Shown: piece after piece, positions 55,156 through 64,000 of the stretch
Numbering within the stretch: position 1 is the stretch's first letter
How the letters are laid out: each line of letters starts with the position of its first letter
Assembly (NCBI GenBank): GCA_019915135.1
Contig: JAHLMK010000009.1
Location: 1,426,001-1,490,000 of the forward strand
Reading direction: 5' to 3'
DNA from: Strobilurus pachycystidiatus
Taxonomy: Eukaryota > Basidiomycota > Agaricomycetes > Agaricales > Physalacriaceae
Length of the DNA stretch: 64,000 bases
The notes under the pieces: generated by a model
The model's input: only the letters and a program-made list of their open reading frames with translations
Database searches by the model: none
Told to the model about the DNA's origin: nothing
Program-made: the position numbers and the translations under genes

Positions 55156-55886
55156 AGTTGCGCTTGACACTAGATCTTTCACCGTATGTCCCGACTACTC
55201 GCGATGCACCCCGTTGCCCATGACCAACCTCCCTTCCGCAGACCACCAGCCATGCGATCGCGCTGGTCGAGTGCGTTTACAACCGTGTCGATCTCTCGCC
55301 CGACTCACCCTTCTCAGCAGGTACCGCCGCCCTGTACATCTACATGTATCCGTAGGACGAGACACACCTGTATAATATCACCGGATAATCGATTGTGCTT
55401 TGCAATCTTCAGAGACCGTCGCGAATTGGATGCAGACGTGAATCCCGGAAGCAGGTTCACAACAAGTTCGTACTAAACGAACACCATCAATACGAAGATC
55501 TTCTCTCTGTCCGTGGTTCCTCACGTCGCCGTAGGGCGCTTGCACTCTACTGAGCACGGCCGATGATCCGCGTCGTACTCGTTTTACCAGTGCTCGGTCG
55601 GTGAGTTCATTGTCCTTCCCTTCCAAGTCGGTTGCCGATCAGACAGCCCAGGGATAGTGGCAGAGCCTCAAGAAGAGTAACTACGTCTACAACCGTGGCG
55701 CGCCGAGCAGCTTGCCGACGAGTGTATCGCACATGCCTGCATCCAGTCTGTTCTCCCGCATGGCCCTCGTCATCACCGACCACGAGTACCCCGTGCGCTT
55801 GAGCCCGCCCTGAGTTCGATCCCGTGTCTGGTTTGATACTCGCGGCATCATCATGTTCGCTTACGCCTTGTCCTTCAACCATCAGT
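55156..55886. other. Intergenic stretch, no confident gene
   Basis: Short ORFs on both strands share no motif. Upstream exons of the kinase-like gene could lie here but none is convincing. Confidence 0.4.
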
Positions 55887-57087
55887 ATGGCTGCGTCCTT
55901 CCCTCTCGTATTCGCTGGCCTCCAAAGAAAGGTTCTCTTTTCGCCCTTTGTGCCTTCATCATGGAATGGCAAAACCGTGAACCCATTCCCTCGTATTCCC
56001 ACCAGCTCACCAGACGCCTACCTGGTTCTGAGACCCCAGCCCTTCGTCAACGAAGTGACAGAATCGGAGCGCATCATACTCTCAGACGAACAGGCGAAAA
56101 CATGGGGTATTGACATTGAACTGCCGTGTCCTCTCATTTACAACGCGCACTGTGGCCGCGGCAAAGATCGCGAGCTGTATTGCGTCAAAATGGCAATGCA
56201 CGTGGAGGAGGTCACGGATCCCCTCTCCTGCTGCTATGAAGCCGTTGAGAAGATGTACGCGGATGCCTTCTTCCACGCCAACGAGCTCCAACCTATCGAG
56301 GGAGAGCTTGTGCCAGTCCATTATGGTCTGTGGCGCTCCAAGACGACGTGGGGCGGGGTCATGATCTGTGCGATTCTACAATACGGAGGCGCGCCCTGGA
56401 CTCTTGTCAAGAAAAATCCTAAATATGATACGCTCCAGAATAGGTCAGAGCTCCCTCGTCGTCGTGACTCAGGTTGTTGATGGAGCTTGTGTTTTCAGAA
56501 TCGTCATTGGGCGCGCTGTGGAATCACTTCACGATTATCGGATTATGCATTGTCAGCTCGGAATGAATCTCCACCACATTCTCTTGCTTCCCTGCCCAAA
56601 TGGGGACATGAAATGCTTTATCGTCGACTTTTCAGAGGCAATCCGTACCCCTTGTCATCGCAGACTTTCCTATTCTCCCCCTTGACGCCAATGTATCCAT
56701 AAACACTGGCTGCAAAGAGATTGCCGATGTCGCCTACTTGTTGGGAATGCTTACAGGTGGTAACTCCATAGGTACGTGCCGTTGTGTCGCTTCCCCGTTT
56801 TTTCTCATCGCAACAAACGTTTAGAATGCCAAGGACCACAGACACTGCGAGCCTTGGAATTTTTTAGCGAATACTCCTCACGATTTCCAGCTCTTACAGA
56901 AAGTGAAGTTCTCGTGGCCCAACGTTATCATCTATTTGAGGATCCGCCTTTGATTCGGGATATGCAAATTGACCTCGGCGATGATGGGGAACTCATCATG
57001 AGCTCTCCAGACAAAGAGGCCACGATAGACGAAGAGCTTTCGCCAATTTCCAGGCCACTGCACTCGGATCTTCCATCTTCAACGTAG
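55887..57087 (+). pseudogene. Kinase-like gene with frame break and lost catalytic Asp
   Basis: Exon 1 (55887-56443, from MAASFPLVF) joins exon 2 at 56499 over an intron GTCAGAG...TTTTCAG. Exon 2 has the layout of a kinase catalytic loop and DFG segment, VESLHDYRIMHCQLGMN...FIVDFSEA. However, the usual HGD/HRD position reads HCQ, so the catalytic Asp is absent, and DFG reads DFS. After about 56660 this frame stops (56685), while the +1 frame continues sensibly (PILPLDANVS...ADVAYLLGML) to intron 56772-56824 and exon 56825-57087. A single-base frameshift or sequencing error near 56640-56665 would explain it. Such short kinase-like proteins are common in Agaricomycetes. It is either a pseudogene or a pseudokinase with one wrong base. 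Confidence 0.6.
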
Positions 57088-57104
57088 CCAAAAATATGAC
57101 ACTC

Positions 57105-57470
57105 AAAACTTAAGTTTTGTCGGTGATCACCGGGATGAGTTTGAGTCGCAGCTCAACTTATGTTTTCCCCTCCTCATTTCAAGCTCATGTTTCGGAACAA
57201 ATTCAATGCATTCATTGTACCCTACTACATTGTAGTGTACATACACTAAAGCTCAGAGCTTGAGCTGGGCAACTCAAGTCAAATGACTCAATTCTGATCT
57301 CAACTTGCTTCAAGACTCAAGTCGAAAATTTAAGTCTGGGCAATCAAGTTACGACTCAGGTTCAAGTCTGGGGACTCAAGATGCGACTCAAGTTTCGACT
57401 CAAGCTGAAGTCTGGGAACTGGAGTCCGGGGACTCTCAGGCGTCGAACTTGAGCTGAGCTCCTCTTCGGT
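57105..57470. repeat. Degenerate CAAGT/ACTTG repeat tract
   Basis: Words such as GACTCAAGT, CTCAACTT, TTCAAGTCTGGGGACTCAAG and their complements recur about every 10-20 bp with no fixed period. There is no ORF. Confidence 0.75.
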
Positions 57471-58407
57471 ATTCTGTGACGCGGTTGCGTGCAAGTGAAA
57501 GGGTCCTTGAGAGCCGCGGTTACTTCTGCAGGTCGTTGCATTCGGTGCGAGGGTGTAAGTAGCAGCCATCCGCGAGATCCGGGACTGTGTTCCTACACGT
57601 GCAACTCAGTCAATGCAAGAGGGAAGAATATTGGGATACTGACCACAGTGCAACAGCAGCTTCCGTCAACGGGTAGCATCGAAATGTGGGGAAGGATGAG
57701 GATACATCACTCACCTCTTTGACCGCTGGGCGGCGCTCAGAGCACAAAATTTCCAACCCAGACCGCGCAAACCATTGCCGGCAATGCAACACCACTCGTC
57801 AAAGTCGCCGATATGCGGCGTTCACGAGAACTCTTCGTGCTGGTCATCGTCGCCGTCACCGTCAGGAGTGCGAGCGCGATCGTCGTCGTGGTCGGGGACG
57901 TGAGATTCATCGTCGTCGCGTCGCTGTGTCGTTGAAACAATGAAAGAAAAGAGCAAATGCTTAGTCATCCAGCAACCACGGCAACGTGACCCGCGTATCG
58001 CCAATTTCGAAGTCCGCCTTTTGTTCTTTTCCATCACCATGCGTGTCGCCTGCGTGTCGCTACTACCGACAGATAGCGCCAGGCGAAGCGCAAAGGACGA
58101 TTGCGGGAGTGGCACGCCGCACTATACATTGTACTCGGTACGTTTCTGTCGGTACGCTCAATTCTGGTCTTCGAACTAATCTTGTTCAGGCAGCTTCACC
58201 CGAGGCAAGATCACGTCGGGCTTGAGCGCTAGAGCTCGCGTAACATCGACCAAGTGGTCTCGTGGTCAGGAGCGCCATTGACCACTCTTTCATCACACCT
58301 CGTTATCTAGCATACAGTGCGGGATCCCGTTTCCGACAAATTCAGTCGCTCTTCGATGGGATACTTTGAAATGTGCCCCGTTCTTCATTGAAGGCTCTGG
58401 AGTAGAC
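57471..58407. other. Intergenic stretch, no confident gene
   Basis: Minus ORFs 57737-57940 and 57822-58115 overlap in different frames with low-complexity Asp/Thr-rich composition. No motif or convincing spliced model was found. Confidence 0.4.
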
Positions 58408-58733
58408 TATGGTGCCAGTCACCAAGTCACAACCAATCGTGTGTAGAAAATATAGCTGCCGGCCCGATGCCGGCAAAAAAAAGCCCTCTTCCAAAAATGA
58501 CCGTATTGATGAACTGAGCATTTCTGGAAGAGGATTTACTAAATGGGTAAGTTTTGACCGAGTTATAACCAATTCTTTCGGCGGTAGTGCTCGGCAGATT
58601 TTGCGCCGTCACGCCTTGGCAGACAGTCACCCAGGTCACAGGGTGCGTGACACAGCCAAATTTTGTCCTCGCCAGATTTTGCGCTGCACAGCCACTACAC
58701 ATGATTGGTTGTGACTAGGTGACCGGCACCATA
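58408..58733. mobile_element. 326-bp MITE with 39-bp terminal inverted repeats
   Basis: The termini 58408-58446 and 58695-58733 are inverted copies with three mismatches in 39 bp (outer end TATGGTGCC, shared core AGTCACAACCAATC). The ends begin and finish with TA, consistent with a TA target duplication as in Tc1/mariner-type elements. The interior is non-coding, with smaller hairpins (GCCGGC...GCCGGC near 58459). No transposase is present, so it would move in trans. Confidence 0.88.
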
Positions 58734-59061
58734 AGAGGTCTTGACACTTATCTGCCGACTTGTAACATAAACTCGAAGGTGTCTTGAGGTTGGGATTCGG
58801 GAAGAAAACTTCGCCTTCTGTGTACAGTGCGTTCCGCTGTTCCGTTAAGTCCATGCTAATACGACTTATGAAAAGGTTCCAGGATCGGAGTCAACGTGGT
58901 ATTTCAATCGAGGCTATAAGTACAAGATTTCTCAGAGCAGACTTCATTCGCAATTTGTCGGCAGAGGCCTCTCCGCCTTAGGCCCCCCCGTGGAAATGTG
59001 ATCTGCGCCGCTTTGAGTCCATGTTTCGAAGACTGATGGGCTACGAGGACTCACTGTTCAC

Positions 59062-59621
59062 TTAGGAGGGAATTGAAATAGAGTTGGTTCCCGGGGTGTC
59101 ACAAAACCCGTCGTTCAATTTCGTGCCGCAGTCAGCGAACGTGTTGCAGCTCCCTGAACACCCGGAATGATCGCAGAACGCGACGTTGGTCGTCGCCGAA
59201 AGACAATTGGTGTTCGGCGCAGCGATGCAGACGCCAGATCCAGTGAAGGAGGAGCAAGGGCCAGAGCACAGGCCAGCGGTGACGTGGCTGCAGAAGGTGA
59301 CGGTGGTAGTGAGCGGCGAAAGGCCGATGTTTTCGACGGGCTCGCCGATGAAGGTGACATTCTCGCTCGTGGTCGCGAGCCAGTTCTTCATTTCGGCTAC
59401 ACTGACCACCCCGCGAGCGATCTAGAAAGTGATAAGTGTAGGTAGTGTGAGAAATTACTCTTTCGCAGCAGGAGCTCACCATCGGACCGCCGCTAGCGGG
59501 ACTCTGTGCGCCATGATTATCTGTAAGCGATGAATTGGAATAGGGGATGATAAGAACTTACGCCCAATGTCCCAACAGACAATGCAGCGATGATGAGGGA
59601 AGAGAGGAGATGGAATTGCAT
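59062..59621 (-). CDS. Small secreted cysteine-rich protein
   Basis: Exon 1 (59562-59621) encodes a clear signal peptide, MQFHLLSSLIIAALSVGTLG. Introns 59521-59561 and one starting at 59479 follow. The last exon encodes a Ser/Thr-rich domain with about ten cysteines (VTFCSHV, GLCSGPC, FCDHSGCSGSC, GFCDTPG) ending at 59062. The third-exon acceptor is unsettled: the AG at 59422 looks best but breaks phase, while an AG near 59398 keeps it. The Cys spacing lacks the CC pairs of hydrophobins. It is likely extracellular; the role (cell wall or effector-like) is unknown. Confidence 0.7.
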
Positions 59622-59656
59622 GTCGATGTATGCTGTGAATGTGGTCAGTGTCGTAC

Positions 59657-59664
59657 CCTTTATA
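59657..59664 (-). promoter_or_regulatory. TATA box of the secreted cysteine-rich gene
   Basis: TATAAAGG on the minus strand, about 36 bp upstream of the ATG at 59621. Confidence 0.65.
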
Positions 59665-60570
59665 CCGTTACCCTCAGGCCGATATGCAACTCCTGTCACG
59701 AAATACAAAAATAAGTAAGTAGTGACAAAATCCACGCCCAATTCGCATTTGCCTGTGTCTGATGATGGCCCCAGTAGATCAGATTGTTTCCATTGTCTTT
59801 GTCTTTTGCAGTTTGTAACAGGTCCATACACTCGCACTGGCATGCTGTGTAGATGGCTATTGATTCGAAGCGGGTGAGCTCAGTTGGCCGTTCATCATCG
59901 GACAGGCAGGCAAATCACATCACTGCATCTTTCGGCGAGCTTGCGCTTTCCTTTGAACTTGAAGTTGCTCGACATGTCCACCACTCACGTGCTTTTGTGT
60001 GGTCATTCCCTGACCTCTACACTCACCATCTGAAGGGCAGGCGAGAACCCAAAGTGATTCTTCCATTGCGGATGCCATCCGAGTCTGTTTTGACTCGGAA
60101 GCCTGAACAGTGGCGTCTTCCTCAAAAATAGTTCGTCCTCGGGTAGAGTAAGATGCGATTCAACCGCAACGCCACATAGACGCGCGCTAATCACATCAAT
60201 TTAGGCTGCCGTACATTGAGTACTGCTCTTATCCTTGTGCAGTACACCAAGGCGAGGGATCCCGGATGATTCATCATGATATTCGCGCCACTGAGGCGAC
60301 AGATATATCTATGTACTGATGGTCACTGTCCTTTTATCACAGATCGCGCTGGGGTAAGTCATAGTGCCGCCACAATACTTCTTATGTTCATAGGAGTGAT
60401 AGGCGTCCCTGTTATACGAGAGTAAGTTCCCTGTCACCGTCCACTCATTCCTCTTCTCTCTACTCTAAGGTGGATCAAAGTTTCATGAAAACAATAGCTG
60501 AAAATCAATAGCGCCTATAAGTGTTAACGATGTCGCCTCCTCGAGGCCCATCACTCTCTATCCTTCGACG
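59665..60570. other. Intergenic stretch, no confident gene
   Basis: The ORF 59853-60131 (plus) has no recognisable features. Nothing else was seen. Confidence 0.4.
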
Positions 60571-61142
60571 ATGTGGCAACCTCCGACGGCCGAACCAGTA
60601 CTGACCTACTCCGTTGTCCCACTCGTCGCCGGCAATGTTGAGGATACAGAGCCAAAGCCGAATGAAGCTGAATCTGAACAAAGTTTCCCGCTCGGGTTTC
60701 CCGCGCATATGCGTCTCGACACATTGCGCCCTGGAGTGAGACAGATGTTTACCTCGCTATGCGTGCTTGCGTATGGGCGAGACAGCCTCATCGAGGCTTG
60801 GGAGGCGGCTGCAGAGGATGGGGAGAGATGGGCGAACATGATGGATGGGTTGTATAAGCGGTTGAATGCGATGACCTTGATTGTGAGTTTGAGTTGTTCC
60901 CTCCGAATCTATTTCTTTGAGAAAGTTGACTCGGAAGCTGATGGGTGCTGCGACAGGGAAGCTTGCTGCTCGGAAGCCTCGCTGCGTTCCTCACCACCAC
61001 GTCACCACTGGGCGCGCAAGGCCCCTGCACGCGTAGTATAGCTATTCATGCCCCTCGCCTCGGACAATGGACATCATGTGTCGTATTCCCAGCAACAAAC
61101 ATATCCCGGACCATAAAGTTTCTTCTACGGCCAGCTCTGTAA
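60571..61142 (+). CDS. Hypothetical membrane-associated protein, 165 aa, 2 exons
   Basis: Exons 60571-60882 and 60957-61142 with a 74-nt intron (GTGAGTTT...GCGACAG) in phase 0. Splicing creates a hydrophobic helix, MTLIGSLLLGSLAAFLTTTS, at about 101-120, which follows an amphipathic stretch (WANMMDGLYKRLNAMT). Basidiomycetes have many uncharacterised proteins of this plan, with a single helix after an acidic N-terminus. The C-terminal tail after the helix is short and may lack further exons. No function is proposed. Confidence 0.6.
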
Positions 61143-62844
61143 CGCATAGCTCCGCCGAGAGTTTTCGTCTCAGTACGATACACATCTCACAGGATGGCAA
61201 CGTCACTCCCTCCCCAGAGTTGTGATGTCCTGACATGATCAGTGTCTACATAACTACTGCGCGTGGTCCCGAGTCGGAAGTCGGGCCCAAAGCATTGGAC
61301 TTTGCGCTTGTACTACTAGGACGAGGACTATTGCGGGGTCTGCTGGTGGTGAGGAGGAAGGGCGGATGAACGGGGTGTTCTGCATCTGGCGATAAAGAGG
61401 GATGTCAGTCACCGCCAAGCAGCGCACTGATAACTTCGATGACACGTTACTCGCAGTGTAAATTAGGATTTCTAGATGTCAGTGTTGTAACTCTCCTGTG
61501 TGACTCGGACGCGTATACGGCTAGGAGGGTTCGTGAAAGCGAGAGGTTCCGTATTAAGTAAGGTAAACAGTATGCTGTGTGGGTTTCCCGCAGGTAGACA
61601 TGTGCGCGATGATTCGATTGCATCTGAATAGCAGCGGGAAAACGGAATTGTGGGGTCTGACTCCCATCTGGGAATCGTGGAGGTCGGATCGCTGTACCAG
61701 AAACATCCCGTAAGTTACAGTATGTACGTTCAACACTGTCACCGCAAATTTCCGCACGACTAGTGCCTAGGCTTACTCAACTGATGATGTGGCGCAAGTC
61801 AATGTGGGCTCAGAATTTCGGAAATGACTTGTGGAAAGGCCTGGGCCGCGCCACTTAGTAGCGCTTAATGAGACGAAGAAGACGGTCGCTTACAGTATAC
61901 CGCATGTCCCCGTCACCACCGCCTGTCGAAGATCCCACTGGCAGCGAATGAAGACAAACTCGGAACGGATTCCGGCGATGAAAAAAGGAGGGGAAGGACG
62001 GCGTCTTCAAGACTTACGTAGCAACGAGGACCGGTAAATGGCGAGAGAGAGGATATACATAAGATGGTTGTGGCGAGGAAGCCACTAGAACAACATCCGC
62101 ACTACTATCACTGATCTGGTGATTCTGGGGAAAGGGCCCAGTCTGAGTCTTAGGATCGAGAACAGAGTAGCTGGGGAAGAAGGAGGACTCGGAGGCTAGT
62201 TGACGTCGACAGTAAGGAAGGTGTTGTCAGTTGTGCTAGCAAGTTCCTCGACCTTGACATGGAAGAAGGCAACAATTGGACAGGAACACTGATTCCGTCA
62301 CTGCGACAAGGCACCATGCTACGCCTATCACAGAAGATTCAAGTACGGAGAGACTGAGAGGATATGTCTTGACGACTGGATAGTGGGATAGTATGGCTCG
62401 GAACCCGGAAGATGAAACGAGCAGGAAGAAGGCTTGAGGAAGTTGCCTTGATTTCGCGTCCAAAATGAGTAGACGTTGCTTTATAAATTGCATGCCGGCA
62501 TACCAGCGGAGGCTATTGCTCAAGGTCTGAGAGCACATGGTTGCTCCTGGAGGAGGAGATCAGTAACAAAAGCGAGTACAGTGCAGTGGTATCCCAGTCT
62601 GACAAGCCTCGCCTGTGAGAAGGAAGCAGGAGGAAAGGAAGCGGGTCCGGAGGCGAAGACGAGCTTGGTCGCCATAACGAAGCGTGACGTCAACTCAGAC
62701 GGATCGGGGGCGATTTCAAATCAAAGTATGGCCAAAAATGGGCTGTCCCTGGTTTGCGTCTCCGTTTCCCACACGCTTTCTTGGCGCCGTCCTCCTTCGT
62801 TCTCGCAGACTGGTATCTGCAAGCTTTCTTCCAACTTGGTCTCA
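61143..62844. other. Intergenic stretch, no confident gene
   Basis: A minus-strand ORF (62236-62538) has two hydrophobic stretches and could be an exon of a small membrane protein, but I could not connect it to neighbours. The rest holds only short ORFs. Confidence 0.35.
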
Positions 62845-64000
62845 ATGGCCGCCGCCGACGACCGCAGGCGACGCAAGAAAGACACGGGCAACGGCGCCAT
62901 CACTGATGCGGGGTACGCGACTGGGTACGAGACGGACTCTGTCGCCCCGAGCCTAGGCAAAAAGTCGGGAAAAGCGAAGCTGAAGAAAAAGCGCTCCAAG
63001 GCTGCCCTGGGCTCCTCTGACCTTGGATACGAGACAGATGACGGTTACATGTCCTCTTCTGCCCCATCCATGTCCAAGAAGCAGTCCAAGTCGCGCCTAT
63101 TTCGCTTGGGGAACAGGTCAAAGTCCAACGTGCAGGCCGAGGAACCGCCGCCGCTGCCGCCACCGTTGCCTGAGCCAGCGCCTGTCTTCCGTCTCCCCAT
63201 CGCTGCTCGGTTCGCGACCACGCTTGGCGACTTGAACGCCAACGCCACGGTCGAACCTCCACTCCCAGTCCGTCCTTTCGCAAATGATACCCGCACTGCT
63301 AGCGGCGCATCGAGCCCTAACACATTCATTGAATCACCCTCCTTGCTTGAATCCACTTTCAAAGAGCTTGACGATCGGCGGTCTCTCGAACGGGCGGAGT
63401 CGACTGCTACACACGAGGCAGAGTCGACTACCACGCATTCAGTAGACCACAGTGCGGACCATAGTGCTTCCATCACTGTCCCTCATACTCGTCGCCAACA
63501 TGGCCATCCTGCCTTCACCAGCAGCGATAGCAGCGACAACCACGGAACTTCAGGCTCTAGCACGGGGCATTCCTTCTTTTCCAAATGGACCTCCTCGTCA
63601 TCCGCCTCGTCTTCTTCGCCCCAATCAAAGTACCCACCCATCTCATTCCCACTCACTCGCTCTCCATCGCCGCCCTCGCCCACTCTCGCGCAGACGAACA
63701 CTTTCTCGAGCATAAAGAGAATTCCAGAACCGCTCACCATCGACAGCTCTCTATCCGTCGCAGATTCTAGGTCGAGAAACCCATCCCCAGGCGGCCAGTG
63801 GTCCCCATTCGTAGTTGTTACGCCCAACCCGGGCACACCGGAACGCTCCAATTCGCCTGCGAGGCGGTTGCCTTTCCTCGCTCGAAATGTCAATCCGCCG
63901 TCGCCCAAGGCTACCGCGCCGAGGACGCATCTTGGTGACGAGATTGGCGCCTCGACTGAGTTCCTTGTCCCCTCGCCGACATCTCGTTCGCCTATACCTC
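62845..64000 (+). CDS. Disordered Ser/Pro-rich protein, 5' part, open at the window edge
   Basis: ATG at 62845 opens a frame of 385 codons without a stop to the end of the window. The N-terminus is basic (DDRRRRKKDTG) and has repeated GYETD motifs (GYATGYETDS near 23-32, LGYETDDGY near 65-73) separated by Lys-rich segments. It is followed by a poly-Pro stretch (PPPLPPPLPEPAP near 103), acidic Ser/Thr/His-rich sequence and many SP/TP sites from about 250 on (possible proline-directed phosphorylation). It looks intrinsically disordered, so a regulatory or scaffold role is possible. No family was recognised. The opposite-strand ORFs across it are shadows. Confidence 0.75.
   Translation, partial: MAAADDRRRRKKDTGNGAITDAGYATGYETDSVAPSLGKKSGKAKLKKKRSKAALGSSDLGYETDDGYMSSSAPSMSKKQSKSRLFRLGNRSKSNVQAEEPPPLPPPLPEPAPVFRLPIAARFATTLGDLNANATVEPPLPVRPFANDTRTASGASSPNTFIESPSLLESTFKELDDRRSLERAESTATHEAESTTTHSVDHSADHSASITVPHTRRQHGHPAFTSSDSSDNHGTSGSSTGHSFFSKWTSSSSASSSSPQSKYPPISFPLTRSPSPPSPTLAQTNTFSSIKRIPEPLTIDSSLSVADSRSRNPSPGGQWSPFVVVTPNPGTPERSNSPARRLPFLARNVNPPSPKATAPRTHLGDEIGASTEFLVPSPTSRSPIP

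Noticed and set aside
1..64000. CRISPR arrays, operons, bacterial ribosome-binding sites, tRNA genes
   Set aside because: None seen. The window is eukaryotic with spliceosomal introns, and no cloverleaf-like segment was noticed.

Overview
The window looks like nuclear DNA of a mushroom-forming basidiomycete (Agaricomycete). The evidence is short introns of about 45-80 nt with GTACGT/GTAAGT donors and CTGAC/CTAAC-like branch points, a DUF6535-type membrane protein (a basidiomycete family), full-length Ty1/copia and Ty3/gypsy retrotransposons, and balanced base composition. There are no operons. All calls come from reading the sequence; nothing was searched or computed.

Left half (1-34155): a tandem array of a large non-TE unit. 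A 10,765-bp unit occurs about 2.02 times, almost identically, in 12404-34155; I saw one SNP plus length changes in a C-run and a T-run. An older, clearly diverged copy fills 1-12403 and is split by a young copia element (5989-11118). Each recent unit carries a 5'-truncated 3' end of a mitochondrial 2-oxodicarboxylate carrier (ODC) gene, a C-run, a 16-bp GC palindrome, a short TTAGGG-type stretch, many GC hairpins with 3-nt loops, a cruciform-like palindrome, and two plus-strand regions dense in splice sites but without an obvious long reading frame. The second region starts at a good TATA box and ends in a series of exons repeating one short motif (CCTTCGGGAA). The array abuts an intact 11-exon ODC gene (34971-36545, minus), which looks like the parent of the truncated fragments.

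Middle (36546-51256): a gene-poor stretch with one weak ORF, then a complete Ty3/gypsy chromovirus (39534-51256) with 395-bp LTRs and a CATAC target duplication. Its 2507-aa polyprotein has an unusual collagen-like Gly-X-Y block (about 44 triplets) ahead of the Gag core, and a third ORF of about 970 codons lies downstream of pol and ends inside the 3' LTR.

Right part (51262-64000): ordinary genic DNA. In order: a DUF6535 membrane protein, SRP9 (signal recognition particle), a degenerate kinase-like gene with a frame break, a CAAGT-rich degenerate repeat, a 326-bp MITE with 39-bp inverted termini and TA duplication, a secreted cysteine-rich protein (minus), a small membrane-associated hypothetical protein, and the start of a long disordered Ser/Pro-rich protein running off the right edge.

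Most likely novelties: the tandem unit with its conserved spliced but apparently non-coding transcript, and the collagen-bearing three-ORF gypsy element.
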